Made by a program: the position numbers and the translations under genes
The notes under the pieces: model-generated
Told to the model about the DNA's origin: nothing
Seen by the model: the letters and a program-made list of their open reading frames with translations, nothing else
Database searches by the model: none
Assembly (NCBI GenBank): GCA_016871175.1
Contig: VFZL01000011.1
Coordinates: 57,797 to 121,796 of the forward strand
Direction of reading: 5' to 3'
DNA: 64,000 bases
From: Acidimicrobiia bacterium
GTDB lineage: Bacteria > Acidobacteriota > Vicinamibacteria > Vicinamibacterales > CAVVIG01
In this document: positions 43,335 to 52,470 of the stretch, piece by piece
How the letters are laid out: each line of letters begins with the position of its first letter
Numbering within the stretch: position 1 is the first letter of the stretch

Positions 43335-44273
43335 ATGTCGTCGTCTTCGCCTTCCGCCACCGATCGTGCAGCCTCATCAGTTCTCGACCTTATCGGCCGC
43401 ACGCCGTTGGTGCGCCTGCGCCGGTTCGAGCGGGAGACGCCGGGCGTCGAGCTGTACGCGAAAGCGGAATGGCAGAACCCTGGCGGGTCGGTCAAGGACC
43501 GCGCCGCCTATCGGATGATTCTCGACGGCGAGGCATCGGGCCGGCTTCGGCCGGGCCTCACGATCGTGGACGCGACGTCCGGGAACACGGGCATCGCGTA
43601 CGCGATGGTCGGTGCGGCGAAAGGGTACTCGGTGAAGTTGTGCCTGCCTGACAACGCGAGTCCCGAGCGCAAGTTGATTCTGCGGGCGTTCGGCGTCGAG
43701 CTCGTGTTGACCGATCCGCTCGAGGGTACGGACGGGGCGATTCGCGAGGTTCGGAAGATGGTGGCAGCCGATCCGAACCGGTACTTCTATCCCGACCAGT
43801 ACAGCAACGACGGCAACTGGCGCGCGCATTTCGACACCACCGGACCGGAAATCATCGAGCAGACGGAGGGTCGCCTCACCCACTTCGTCGCTGGGCTCGG
43901 CACGAGCGGGACGTTCATGGGGACCGGTCGCGCGTTGCGGCGCTTCAACCCGGCCATCAAGCTGGTGTCCTTTCAACCGGATTCTCCCTTCCACGGATTG
44001 GAGGGGCTGAAGCACATGGCGACCGCGATGGTGCCGCGGATCTACGATCCCACGCTGGCCGACGAGGACTTGGGCATCAGCAGCGAAGACGCGTACGGGC
44101 TCGTCCGGCGCTTGGCGCGCGAAGAAGGGTTGCTGGTGGGCATCAGCTCCGGCGCGGCACTGGCGGCGGCGCTGCAGGTGGCGCGCCGGCTGACAGAGGG
44201 TGTCGTCGTCACGGTGTTCCCGGACGGTGCAGAGAAGTACTTCAGCGAAGCGTTTTGGACCGCCGATGCCTAG
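43335..44273 (+). CDS. Cysteine synthase (CysK/CysM family)
   Basis: A 312-aa PLP enzyme. WQNPGGSVKDRAAYRM carries the Schiff-base Lys, DATSGNTGIAYAMVG the Asn loop, VAGLGTSGTFMGTGR the phosphate cup and GISSGAALAAALQV the C-terminal Ser. It replaces the O-linked group of an activated serine with sulfide. The two following genes encode a JAMM protease and a ThiS-like carrier, the mec-cysO-cysM arrangement in which sulfur is delivered as a protein thiocarboxylate, so this enzyme probably works the same way. The stop overlaps the JAMM start. Confidence 0.92.
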   Translation: MSSSSPSATDRAASSVLDLIGRTPLVRLRRFERETPGVELYAKAEWQNPGGSVKDRAAYRMILDGEASGRLRPGLTIVDATSGNTGIAYAMVGAAKGYSVKLCLPDNASPERKLILRAFGVELVLTDPLEGTDGAIREVRKMVAADPNRYFYPDQYSNDGNWRAHFDTTGPEIIEQTEGRLTHFVAGLGTSGTFMGTGRALRRFNPAIKLVSFQPDSPFHGLEGLKHMATAMVPRIYDPTLADEDLGISSEDAYGLVRRLAREEGLLVGISSGAALAAALQVARRLTEGVVVTVFPDGAEKYFSEAFWTADA

Positions 44274-44709
44274 GACGCGCGTCATGCTCGATGCGGGCGT
44301 GGGCCTAGCGATTCGGCGGCACGGCGAAGAGACATTTCCGCACGAGTGCTGTGGAGCTCTGGTCGGCAGCGACGGTCTGGTCACGGGCGTGGTGGCGTTG
44401 CCGAACACGACGGAGGAAGGGCCGCGCCGGCGTTTCATGGTGCGGCCATCAGACTATCGCGTGGCGGAGCAGCAGGCGACGAAGGGCGGCGCCGAGCTGC
44501 TGGGGTTCTATCATTCACACCCCGACCACCCCGCCCGTCCGTCTCAGTACGATCTGGATCACGCCTGGCCAACCTTCGCCTACGTGATCGTCTCGGTGAT
44601 GGCGGGCGCGGCGCGTGATATGACGGTGTGGTTTCTGAGAGAGGACCGGACGAGTTTCGACGAGGGCGAGCTGCATGGCGACCAAGATTCTGATTCCCAC
44701 TCCGCTTAG
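44266..44709 (+). CDS. JAMM/MPN+ metalloprotease (Mec-like)
   Basis: A 147-aa MPN+ protein with the complete zinc motif: Glu27 (PHECCGAL), His83 and His85 (FYHSHPDHPA), Ser93 and Asp96 (PSQYDLD). Family members cut after the GlyGly of ubiquitin-like sulfur carriers. In Mycobacterium, Mec frees cysteine from the CysO-cysteine adduct; in QbsD-like systems the protease unmasks the carrier. The neighbour carrier ends in GG plus three residues, which favours an unmasking step too. The ATG overlaps the cysteine synthase stop by 8 nt and its end overlaps the carrier gene by 34 nt. Confidence 0.9.
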   Translation: MPRTRVMLDAGVGLAIRRHGEETFPHECCGALVGSDGLVTGVVALPNTTEEGPRRRFMVRPSDYRVAEQQATKGGAELLGFYHSHPDHPARPSQYDLDHAWPTFAYVIVSVMAGAARDMTVWFLREDRTSFDEGELHGDQDSDSHSA

Positions 44710-44959
44710 GCCGTACACCGACAAGCAAGACGCCGTGGAGGCGGTCGGATCGACGGTGGGCGAACTGCTGACCGATCTGACGACGCGACACGCGGGTCTG
44801 CGGCCCCACCTGTACAACGACCAGGGCAAGCTGCGGAGCTTCGTGAACATCTACGTGAACGACGAGGACATCCGTTTTTTGAAGAAGGAGCAGACGCCGG
44901 TCTCGGCGGGCGACACCATCAGCATCGTTCCGTCGGTGGCTGGGGGATCGCGTAGCTGA
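44676..44959 (+). CDS. ThiS/MoaD-like sulfur carrier with masked C-terminal GlyGly
   Basis: A 94-aa beta-grasp protein: ILIPTPLRPYTDKQDAVE, TVGELLTDLTTRH, SFVNIYVNDEDIRFL and DTISIVPSVAGG. CysO and MoaD end exactly at GG. Here GG is at residues 90-91 and Ser-Arg-Ser follows, so it should need trimming before an E1 can adenylate it. The JAMM protease gene overlapping its start is the obvious cutter. An AGxGAG-type ribosome site (GGGCGAG) precedes the ATG. Confidence 0.9.
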
Positions 44960-44989
44960 TCTGGCGCGTCTGAGCAGGTCGTGACATCC

Positions 44990-46159
44990 ATGAGCTCAAC
45001 ACTTCCCGATCTGTCCAACGAGGAAATCAAGCGCTACAGCCGGCACCTCATCATGCCGGAGGTGGGCGTCGACGGTCAGCGGCGCCTCAAGGGGGGGAGC
45101 GTCTTGTGTATCGGTGCGGGCGGACTCGGCTCGCCGGCCGCGATGTACCTCGCAGCCGCTGGCGTCGGGCGCATCGGTATCGTCGACTTTGACGTGGTGG
45201 ACTACAGCAACCTGCAGCGGCAGATCATTCACGGGACGCCGGATGTCGGGCGCTCGAAGCTCGTGTCGGCAAAGGATCGCTTGCTCGCGTTGAACCCGCA
45301 CATTCAGGTCGACACCTACGAAGAGGCGCTCTCCTCGGAGAACGCCTTTCGGCTGTTCGAGCCATATGACGTCATCCTCGACGGCACGGACAATTTCCCG
45401 ACGCGATACCTGGTCAACGACGCGTGCGTGCTGCTCGGAAAGCCAAACACGTACGGCAGCATCTTCCGCTTCGAGGGACAAGCCTCGGTCTTCGGGATGA
45501 AGAAGGGCCCGTGCTATCGCTGCTTGTACCCGGAGCCGCCGCCGCCCGGCCTGGTACCGAGCTGCGCCGAGGGTGGCGTGCTGGGCGTGCTGCCGGGCGT
45601 CATCGGCGTGATTCAGGCCACTGAGGCGATCAAGCTCTTGACCGGGGTCGGCGAGCCTCTCGTCGGCCGCTTCTTGCTCTATGACGCGCTGAAGATGCGT
45701 TTCCGCGAGCTGAAGGTTCCGAAGGATCCCGACTGCCCCGTGTGTGGCACGCACCCGACGGTGACCACGCTGATTGACTACGAGCAATTCTGTGGGGTTA
45801 GGCCCGCTGCGGAGGCGAGCGTCGTGAGTGTGGCGAGCAACGGGTTCGAAATTACCTCGGTCGAGCTGAAGCAGCGGATCGACAAGGGCCAGCCTCCTCG
45901 AATCGTCGACGTCCGCGAGCCGAACGAGTTCCAGATCAACCGGATCCCTGGCGCTGAGCTGATCCCGCTCGGCGAACTGCCCCGGCGATATGCTGAGCTG
46001 GATGCCACGGAAGAGCTCGTGGTGATGTGCAAGATGGGCGGCCGAAGCGCGAAAGCCGCCGATTTCCTGCGATCGGTTGGCTTCACGCGTGTCCTGAATC
46101 TCAAAGGCGGAGTTCTCGACTGGGTGGACAAGGTGGACCCTTCACAGCCCAAGTACTGA
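44990..46159 (+). CDS. Adenylyltransferase/sulfurtransferase (MoeB-rhodanese, MoeZ-like)
   Basis: A 389-aa two-domain protein. The E1-like domain has GAGGLGSPAAMYL (GxGGxG at 42-47), DGTDNFPTRYLVNDACV and zinc pairs CYRC and CPVC. PSCAEGGVLG lies at the crossover loop. The C-terminal rhodanese domain has VDVREPNEFQINRIPGA and the active-site Cys347 in VVMCKMGGRS. It adenylates the carrier's GlyGly end and passes sulfur to it as a thiocarboxylate. ATG 44990 is used; GTG 44981 in frame is also possible. Confidence 0.92.
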   Translation: MSSTLPDLSNEEIKRYSRHLIMPEVGVDGQRRLKGGSVLCIGAGGLGSPAAMYLAAAGVGRIGIVDFDVVDYSNLQRQIIHGTPDVGRSKLVSAKDRLLALNPHIQVDTYEEALSSENAFRLFEPYDVILDGTDNFPTRYLVNDACVLLGKPNTYGSIFRFEGQASVFGMKKGPCYRCLYPEPPPPGLVPSCAEGGVLGVLPGVIGVIQATEAIKLLTGVGEPLVGRFLLYDALKMRFRELKVPKDPDCPVCGTHPTVTTLIDYEQFCGVRPAAEASVVSVASNGFEITSVELKQRIDKGQPPRIVDVREPNEFQINRIPGAELIPLGELPRRYAELDATEELVVMCKMGGRSAKAADFLRSVGFTRVLNLKGGVLDWVDKVDPSQPKY

Positions 46160-46231
46160 CGCGCCAGGCCAGATCAGCCTGGGAGGTACGCTCACCCGGG
46201 CTGTGGAGATCGAGTAATATAGGACCATGGC

Positions 46232-46264
46232 GGTCGGATTCGATCGGACTTCCGTGGTCGGATT
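46232..46264. promoter_or_regulatory. Triple TCGGAYT repeat before the Rrf2 gene
   Basis: TCGGATT (46234-46240), TCGGACT (46244-46250) and TCGGATT (46258-46264) are direct repeats within 33 bp, directly upstream of the Rrf2-family start at 46284. A TAATAT at 46215-46220 could be a -10, placing the repeats in the leader. They may be the regulator's own binding sites. No palindrome like the E. coli IscR site was found. Confidence 0.35.
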
Positions 46265-46283
46265 TTGGCGAGCTTGACTCCCA

Positions 46284-46745
46284 ATGCTGAGACTTTCAAA
46301 AAAGGCCGACTACGCGCTGATGGCCATGAAACATCTCGCCGTCCGAGGCGAACGTGGGTCGTCGAGCGCGCGCGAGATTGCCGAGCAGTACGACATCCCG
46401 ATCGAGCTGCTCGCGAAGGTGCTGCAGCGACTCGTACGGGGCGGGCTCTTGCTGTCGCAGCAGGGGACGCGCGGGGGCTATCAGTTGGCGCGCTTGCCAG
46501 CGAACATCTCAGTGGCGGACGTGATTCAGGCTATCGATGGACCGGTCACGGTCACGGCGTGTTCCACCGATGGCAGCACGTGCGATCAGTTTGCGAAGTG
46601 CAACGTACGCGATCCGTTGTGGCGCGTGCGCGAGCGGATCTTGGCCGCGCTCGGCGAGTGCACGGTCGCGGAGTTGGCGGCCGACACTGGGGGAGTAGTA
46701 TCTCCGCCGCGGACACTTGCCGCCGTGCTCCACACCCACGTGTGA
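46284..46745 (+). CDS. iscR: Rrf2-family iron-sulfur regulator, IscR-like
   Basis: A 153-aa protein. Winged helix LRLSKKADYALMAMKHLA, DIPIELLAKVLQRLVR and QGTRGGYQLAR. Three Cys, at 93, 100 and 106 (VTACSTDGSTC ... FAKC), match the [2Fe-2S] ligand set of IscR with near-standard spacing. It probably reports cluster supply and adjusts isc expression. It sits directly before iscS, 39 bp away by ATG 46785. Confidence 0.9.
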   Translation: MLRLSKKADYALMAMKHLAVRGERGSSSAREIAEQYDIPIELLAKVLQRLVRGGLLLSQQGTRGGYQLARLPANISVADVIQAIDGPVTVTACSTDGSTCDQFAKCNVRDPLWRVRERILAALGECTVAELAADTGGVVSPPRTLAAVLHTHV

Positions 46746-46772
46746 AGCGCGAGCGCTGATGATCTGGAGAGA

Positions 46773-48005
46773 GTGACGGACACTATGGCGATCAAGCTGC
46801 CGATCTACATGGACTATCACGCGACCACCCCTGTCGATCCCCGTGTGGTCGAGACGATGGTGCCGTACTTCACGGAGCAGTTCGGAAACGCGGCGAGCCG
46901 CAACCACCCCTTTGGATGGGCCGCGGAGGACGCGGTCGAGCAGGCCCGCAAGCACGTGTCGGATCTCATCGGTGCGGGCGCCAAGGAGATCGTGTTCACC
47001 AGCGGGGCCACCGAGTCCAACAATCTCGCCATCAAGGGCGTCGCCGAAATGTACCGCGAGAAGGGCCGGCACATCATCACGGCGGTCACCGAGCACAAGG
47101 CGGTCATCGATACGTGCAAGCGGCTCGAAAAGGAAGACTGTCGGGTCACGTATCTGCCGGTGCAGAAGGACGGGCGTATCAGTCTCGACGATCTGCGTAA
47201 CGCCATCTCCGACAGGACCATCTTGATTTCGATCATGACCGCCAACAACGAGATCGGCGTTCTCCAGCCGATTGCCGAGATCGGCGCGATCGCCAAGGAG
47301 AAAGGCATCCTCTTCCACACCGATGCCGTGCAGGCGGTTGGCAAAGTACCGTTCAACGTCAACGACCTGAAGGTGGACCTCGTGTCGTTGACCGCTCACA
47401 AGATGTATGGACCGAAGGGCGTGGGCGCGCTCTACGTCCGACGCCGCAATCCGCGCGTGCTGCTGGCCCCGCAGATCGACGGGGGTGGGCACGAACGCGG
47501 CATGCGGTCAGGCACGCTCAACGTACCGGGCATCGTGGGAATGGGCAAGGCGGCCGCGCTCTGCAAGGCCGAGATGACGCAGGACGCCGCGCGCCTGGGC
47601 GCGCTGCGCGACCGGCTGAACGAACGGCTGCACAAGGGCCTGGACGAGATCTATGTGAACGGGTCGATGGAGCATCGCCTGCCACACAGCCTCAACGTCA
47701 GCTTCGCGTACGTCGAGGGCGAGTCGCTGCTGATGGGCATCAACGACGTCGCGGTCTCGTCTGGTTCCGCCTGCACGTCGGCGAGCCTCGAGCCATCCTA
47801 TGTCTTGAAGGCGCTGGGCGCGGGTGACGACCTCGCCCACTCCTCCATCCGGTTCGGCCTCGGTCGCTGGACCACACAGGAGGAAGTCGACTACGTGGCC
47901 GACAAGCTCATTACGGTGGTGACGCGCTTGAGGGAGATGTCCCCGCTCTACGAGCTCGCCAAGGAGGGCGTCGATCTCTCCACCATGCAGTGGCAGGTCC
48001 ACTGA
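46773..48005 (+). CDS. iscS: Cysteine desulfurase IscS
   Basis: A 410-aa group I desulfurase. [15 protein letters not shown] opens it; [34 protein letters not shown] (PLP Lys) and [17 protein letters not shown] (mobile-loop Cys) are diagnostic. It takes sulfur from cysteine for Fe-S assembly and for tRNA and carrier thiolation. The C-terminus TMQWQVH is the IscU-binding tail type. The start may be GTG 46773, which has GGAG 5 nt before it, or ATG 46785. Confidence 0.96.
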   Translation: MTDTMAIKLPIYMDYHATTPVDPRVVETMVPYFTEQFGNAASRNHPFGWAAEDAVEQARKHVSDLIGAGAKEIVFTSGATESNNLAIKGVAEMYREKGRHIITAVTEHKAVIDTCKRLEKEDCRVTYLPVQKDGRISLDDLRNAISDRTILISIMTANNEIGVLQPIAEIGAIAKEKGILFHTDAVQAVGKVPFNVNDLKVDLVSLTAHKMYGPKGVGALYVRRRNPRVLLAPQIDGGGHERGMRSGTLNVPGIVGMGKAAALCKAEMTQDAARLGALRDRLNERLHKGLDEIYVNGSMEHRLPHSLNVSFAYVEGESLLMGINDVAVSSGSACTSASLEPSYVLKALGAGDDLAHSSIRFGLGRWTTQEEVDYVADKLITVVTRLREMSPLYELAKEGVDLSTMQWQVH

Positions 48006-48070
48006 CATGCAGTATCGAAAATTGAAGCTTCAGGGTTGAAGTTTTCACGGTAGGGGCAGGAGCAGACAGC

Positions 48071-48493
48071 ATGGCTTACTCGAACAAAGTGATCGATCAC
48101 TACGAGAATCCGCGGAACGTGGGATCGCTGCCGAAAGACGATCCGAATGTGGGCACGGGGTTGGTGGGCGCGCCGGAGTGTGGCGACGTGATGAAGCTTC
48201 AGGTCAAGGTGAATCCCGAGACTGGGGTCATCGATGACGCGAAGTTCAAGACATTCGGGTGCGGCTCGGCGATCGCGAGCTCGAGCTTGGCCACCGAGTG
48301 GCTCAAGGGGAAGACCGTCGATCAGGCGCTCGCCATCAAGAACACCGAAATCGTCGCTGAGCTCAGCCTTCCGCCAGTCAAGATTCACTGTTCCGTGCTG
48401 GCTGAGGACGCCATCAAGGCGGCGATCAGCGACTACAAGAAGAAACAGGGCCAGGCGGACTCGGTGCAACCAGCCGCTCAGCCGACGGCATGA
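48071..48493 (+). CDS. iscU: Iron-sulfur scaffold IscU
   Basis: A 140-aa scaffold. Ligands Cys37 (PECGD, with Asp39), Cys64 (FGCGSAIASSS) and Cys107 (KIHCSVLAEDAI) are all present. LPPVK (100-104) is the HscA-binding site. A short Gln/Ala tail follows the fold. It builds [2Fe-2S] clusters with IscS and passes them on through the HscA/HscB chaperones encoded downstream. Confidence 0.96.
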   Translation: MAYSNKVIDHYENPRNVGSLPKDDPNVGTGLVGAPECGDVMKLQVKVNPETGVIDDAKFKTFGCGSAIASSSLATEWLKGKTVDQALAIKNTEIVAELSLPPVKIHCSVLAEDAIKAAISDYKKKQGQADSVQPAAQPTA

Positions 48494-48566
48494 CTTGGCG
48501 GGGCTCCAAGAGGTCGTCCGACGTCGCATGACGGATCGATCCAGCCCTGGCGACGCAGTTGCACGA

Positions 48567-48893
48567 ATGATTCAGATCACGGAAACCGCTGCACGCAAGA
48601 TTCGGACGTTGATGGCCAAGCAGGGCATCGACGAGGGAGGACTGCGTGTCGGCGTGAAGGGCGGTGGCTGTTCGGGCCTGAGCTACACGTTTGCCTGGGA
48701 GAAGACGGCTCGCCTCGGCGATCAGGTGTTCGAGGGATCGGACGGCGCCAAGATCTTCGTCGACAAGAAGAGCCTGTTGTTCTTGAACGGCACGGTGCTC
48801 GACTACGACACGAGTCTGCTGAGCAAGGGATTCGTCTTCAACAACCCGAACGCGAAGTCGACGTGCGGGTGCGGGAGCTCGTTTGGCGCGTGA
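48567..48893 (+). CDS. iscA: A-type Fe-S carrier IscA
   Basis: A 108-aa protein. ITETAARKIRTLM starts the fold, KGGGCSGLSYTF holds the first Cys, and STCGCGSSFGA the CxC pair. It carries iron or clusters to target proteins. ATG 48567 gives standard length; an upstream in-frame ATG at 48528 adds 13 unconserved residues. Its stop overlaps a GTG that could serve the next gene. Confidence 0.95.
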   Translation: MIQITETAARKIRTLMAKQGIDEGGLRVGVKGGGCSGLSYTFAWEKTARLGDQVFEGSDGAKIFVDKKSLLFLNGTVLDYDTSLLSKGFVFNNPNAKSTCGCGSSFGA

Positions 48894-48946
48894 GCGCCGA
48901 CGCGCCCGCATACCGCACGCGCACCACCGCCGTCGAGCTTGCTGTC

Positions 48947-49639
48947 ATGAGCGCCGAGAACACGTCCACGCTTCAAGTCTGCCGTAGCTGCGGCGGTGGC
49001 GCGCCGATTGACGTCCACTTCTGCCCGAAGTGCACGAAGATTCTGGCGCTCGGGCGGCACGGTGACTACTTCTCCTACTTCGGGCTCCGTCGCAAACTGA
49101 CGATCGACGGCGCGGAGCTCGAGCAGCGTTTCCGGACCTTGAGCCGCCAGTTCCACCCGGACTACTTCTACAACGCCAGCCCCGTCGAACGCCGCGCAAG
49201 TCTGGAGCGGTCATCGTACCTGAACGACGCGTATCGGACGCTTCGACATCCGATCGCGCGGGTGGAGTACCTGCTGCAGTTGGAGGGCATGCCCGCCGGC
49301 GGCAACGCCGATGGCGGCAAACACGTACCGGCGTCCCTGCTCGAAGAGGTGTTCGCGCTGAACGAGGAGCTGGACGAGATCCGAGAGCTGCGCGCCGGCG
49401 GTACATCTCCCGACGCCTGGAGACCGCGCTTGGAACGCGCGCGCGTCCCCATCGAAGCACGGCGCGCCGCCCATGAAACCGAGCTGCAGGACCTGGCCGC
49501 GCGCTGGGACGCGCTCATCGATCGTCGGGCGGACGTGGGGGAGCGACGGACCGTGCTCGAGGCGCTGCGGGAACGAATGCTCGAGCGCAATTACATCAAC
49601 AACCTGCTGGCGGGCATCGAACGGGAATTGGCAGCCTGA
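48947..49639 (+). CDS. hscB: Co-chaperone HscB with N-terminal zinc-ribbon
   Basis: A 230-aa J-domain protein. The J domain contains HPD at 70-72 ([10 protein letters not shown]), and the C-terminal three-helix bundle ends in [16 protein letters not shown], the IscU-binding part. Before the J domain lies CRSC (12-15) and CPKC (26-29), a tetracysteine zinc site like that of eukaryotic HSC20. It escorts IscU to HscA. GTG 48890, overlapping the iscA stop, is an alternative start that lengthens it by 19 residues. Confidence 0.93.
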   Translation: MSAENTSTLQVCRSCGGGAPIDVHFCPKCTKILALGRHGDYFSYFGLRRKLTIDGAELEQRFRTLSRQFHPDYFYNASPVERRASLERSSYLNDAYRTLRHPIARVEYLLQLEGMPAGGNADGGKHVPASLLEEVFALNEELDEIRELRAGGTSPDAWRPRLERARVPIEARRAAHETELQDLAARWDALIDRRADVGERRTVLEALRERMLERNYINNLLAGIERELAA

Positions 49640-51540
49640 TGGCCAGAGTCGTCGGCATCGATCTCGGCACCACCAACAGCCTCGTCGCCTATGTCGATCA
49701 GGGGCGGCCGGTGGTCATCCGCGACAAGAGCGGTGAGGGGCTCGTTCCCTCGATCGTGTCGATCGCGGTAGACGGGACGGCGTATGTCGGACGTGAAGCA
49801 CAACGCCGGTTGCTCACGGAGCCCGAGCGGACGGTCTATTCGGTCAAGCGGTTCATGGGGCGAGGCATCGACGACGTCGTCGGTGAAGCGGCGCTTTTGC
49901 CGTTCCGCGTGTCGGGCGACGCCGGTGGCGTCGTCAAGATCGGGGTCGGCGAGAAGGAGCTGACGCCACCGGAGATCTCGGCGCTCGTCCTGCGCGAGTT
50001 GGTGCGCCGGGCGGAAGAGTTCTTCGCGACGCTCGGCGAGGTCGACCCGGACGTGTCGGGCGCCGTCATCACGGTTCCCGCGTACTTCAACGACGCACAA
50101 CGGACGGCGACGCGTGACGCCGGCCGTATCGCAGGACTGGAAGTCCTCCGCATCATCAACGAGCCGACGGCGGCCTCGCTGGCCTACGGTCTCGACAAGC
50201 GGCACGCAGGTCTGATTGCCGTCTACGATTTCGGTGGTGGTACGTTCGATATCTCAATCCTTCTCGTCGAGGACGGCGTGTTCCAGGTCCTCGCCACCAA
50301 CGGCGACACCCACCTCGGCGGGGACGACATCGACCGGATCTTCACGCAAATCGTGCTGGACACGCTCGAACAGAACGGTGCGGTGATCCATCGAAACGGT
50401 GCGTACGACGCGGAGCTGGTGCAGGCCATCCGCCGGTCGGTGATTCAAGCGAAGCACGACTTGTCGGAGCGCGACGAGAGTGACATTCGCGTCGATGGAT
50501 TCGAGGTCACAGCGGACGGCCGCATCCAGCGCGCCGTGGGCCGGCAGTACCGTATGGCGCTGACGCGTGCGGGGTTCGAGCGAGCGATCGCGCCAATCAT
50601 TGAGCGCACGCTGGCCCCCTGCCGACAGGCGCTCGCAGACGCGGGCCTGGAGCCCGAGCAGATCGACGAAGTCGTGATGGTGGGCGGTTCGACCCGCATT
50701 CCCGCCGTTCGGGCGCGTGTCGGCGAACTCTTCGGCCGGACGCCGCACACCGAGCTGAATCCCGACGAGGTCGTCGCCCTCGGCGCGGCCGTGCAAGCCG
50801 ATATCTTGACGACCGGCAATCGGGAGATGCTGCTGCTGGACGTGACGCCGCTCTCACTCGGCATTGAAACGATGGGTGGCGTGACGACGAAGATCATCCT
50901 GCGCAATTCCACGATTCCTGCCTCCGGCAGCGAGATGTTCACCACTGCCGTGGACGACCAGACCGCAGTCGACATTCACGTCGTCCAGGGTGAGCGCGAG
51001 CTGGTCGGCGACAACCGGTCCCTCGCGCGATTCAAGTTACGCGGCATCCCACCGATGCCAGCGGGGCTGCCGCGCGTGCAGGTGCAGTTCCAGATCGACG
51101 CCAACGGCATCTTGAGCGTCACGGCGTCCGAGCTACGCACGCAAGTCGAGCAGACGATCGAAGTGAAGCCGTCCTATGGCCTCACCGACGACGAGGTCGA
51201 GCGGATGCTGGTCGACTCCTTCGAGCATGCCGAGGCTGATTTCGCGGCACGGTTGCTCATCGAAGCGAAGAACGAAGCCGAGTCAGTCGTGACGGCCACC
51301 GAGAAGTCACTGCGGGCTTCAGAGTTCGCCGAGGTGGCGACCGAGTTGGCGCCGGGAGAACAGAGGCGGATCGAGCAGGCGCTGGCGGGCCTGAAACACG
51401 TCCTGACGTCCGAAGACAAGGCCGCGATCGAGCAGTGGACCCAGGCCCTCAACGACGCGACGAAGCATCTGGCGGAGCTCATGATGAATCGCAGCATCCG
51501 CGTCGCACTGGCCGGGAAAAACGTCGACGACGTTCGGTGA
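49639..51540 (+). CDS. hscA: Hsp70-type chaperone HscA
   Basis: A 633-aa Hsp70. [46 protein letters not shown] and [16 protein letters not shown] mark the ATPase; [13 protein letters not shown] follows and the substrate domain begins with [17 protein letters not shown]. The isc setting and the HscB partner identify it as HscA rather than DnaK. It releases clusters from IscU. The ATG overlaps the hscB stop by 1 nt (TGATG). Confidence 0.95.
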   Translation: MARVVGIDLGTTNSLVAYVDQGRPVVIRDKSGEGLVPSIVSIAVDGTAYVGREAQRRLLTEPERTVYSVKRFMGRGIDDVVGEAALLPFRVSGDAGGVVKIGVGEKELTPPEISALVLRELVRRAEEFFATLGEVDPDVSGAVITVPAYFNDAQRTATRDAGRIAGLEVLRIINEPTAASLAYGLDKRHAGLIAVYDFGGGTFDISILLVEDGVFQVLATNGDTHLGGDDIDRIFTQIVLDTLEQNGAVIHRNGAYDAELVQAIRRSVIQAKHDLSERDESDIRVDGFEVTADGRIQRAVGRQYRMALTRAGFERAIAPIIERTLAPCRQALADAGLEPEQIDEVVMVGGSTRIPAVRARVGELFGRTPHTELNPDEVVALGAAVQADILTTGNREMLLLDVTPLSLGIETMGGVTTKIILRNSTIPASGSEMFTTAVDDQTAVDIHVVQGERELVGDNRSLARFKLRGIPPMPAGLPRVQVQFQIDANGILSVTASELRTQVEQTIEVKPSYGLTDDEVERMLVDSFEHAEADFAARLLIEAKNEAESVVTATEKSLRASEFAEVATELAPGEQRRIEQALAGLKHVLTSEDKAAIEQWTQALNDATKHLAELMMNRSIRVALAGKNVDDVR

Positions 51541-51549
51541 GAGAGCCAG

Positions 51550-51960
51550 ATGCCCAAAGTCACGTTCATCATTGATGGCACGCCCCAGACGGTGGAGTTC
51601 GAGCACGGCAAGCTGCCGTACTCCCATCACGGCAAACCTGAGTCGTTCCTCGACGTCGCGAAGAACCTGGGCGTGCCACTCGAACATGCGTGCGGCGGGA
51701 GCTGCGCCTGCACGACGTGCCACGTCATCGTCCGACAGGGCGCGCAGAACTTGAGCGAGATGGAGGACGACGAAACGGATCGGCTCGATACCGCGTGGGA
51801 CCTCACGCCGCAGTCTCGATTGGGCTGCCAGGCCGTGATCAAGGGGGATGTCGTCTGCGAGTTGCCGATGTACACCCGGAACTACGTACAAGAAGGGGGT
51901 GGCATCCAGCTAGGCAAGTCCGATCGGAGAGATCGGAACGACGAGGCGGTGCGCTCATGA
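51550..51960 (+). CDS. fdx: [2Fe-2S] ferredoxin, isc type
   Basis: A 136-aa adrenodoxin-type ferredoxin. Three ligands are in HACGGSCACTTCHVIV and the fourth in RLGCQAVIKGDV. LDVAKNLGVPLEHACG and LSEMEDDETDRLD are family features. It supplies electrons for cluster synthesis on IscU. A Gly/Arg-rich C-terminal extension is extra. It lies 9 bp after hscA; its stop overlaps the iscX start. Confidence 0.95.
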   Translation: MPKVTFIIDGTPQTVEFEHGKLPYSHHGKPESFLDVAKNLGVPLEHACGGSCACTTCHVIVRQGAQNLSEMEDDETDRLDTAWDLTPQSRLGCQAVIKGDVVCELPMYTRNYVQEGGGIQLGKSDRRDRNDEAVRS

Positions 51961-52163
51961 AATGGACGGACTCCCAAGAGATCGGTCTCGCGTTGGCGGA
52001 GAAGTTCCCCGGCCTCGACCCGCTGACCTTGCGGTTCACAGATTTGCGCGAACGCATCCTCGCCCTGGATGGCTTCGACGACGCGCCGACGGCGTCCAAC
52101 GAGCCAAAGCTGGAGGCCATTCAGATGGCCTGGTACGAAGAGTTCCAAGAGGCGAACCGATAG
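51957..52163 (+). CDS. iscX: Fe-S assembly adaptor IscX
   Basis: A 68-aa protein, the usual IscX length: MKWTDSQEIGLALAEKFPG, DPLTLRFTDLRERILALDGF and a C-terminal EAIQMAWYEEFQEA. It binds IscS and iron and competes with frataxin. The ATG overlaps the fdx stop by 4 nt. It ends the isc block; a weak GCCGCC / GGTGGC stem lies just past it. Confidence 0.95.
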   Translation: MKWTDSQEIGLALAEKFPGLDPLTLRFTDLRERILALDGFDDAPTASNEPKLEAIQMAWYEEFQEANR

Positions 52164-52470
52164 GCCGCCCGCCTGGTGGCTTAAAACCCGAACAGCCGAG
52201 ATGTCTACCTGGCGGAGTCCTTTTGTCCGGCGTTCCCGGGTGAGGTGAAGGGCGAGTCATCGTTCACCCGCGCCGCTCGCAGTCACGCCGCCACACCCCC
52301 CAGCAGTTATTGAAGCTGTTTCCCTCCAAAAGCACGAAGGCCCACAGAGCTCGAACAGGTCGGCAGGCCACTTGCAACGGTCTTGAATGCCGCGGCGCGA
52401 GGGCGCGCCCGTCAGTCCGAACCATGAGCGTTCTGCTCAAGTCTTGCGACGTGCGGGCTTTGGAGGCGCG
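52164..52470. other. Intergenic stretch without recognised gene
   Basis: 307 bp between iscX and the receiver-PilZ gene. No frame resembles a protein and no known riboswitch pattern could be matched by eye. A short G-U-tolerant stem (GCCGCC ... GGTGGC, 52165-52181) follows iscX but has no T-run. Confidence 0.5.

Noticed and set aside
52164..52470. Riboswitch or small gene between iscX and the receiver-PilZ gene
   Set aside because: Cobalamin, c-di-GMP and other common patterns were tried by eye and did not fit; no coding signal.
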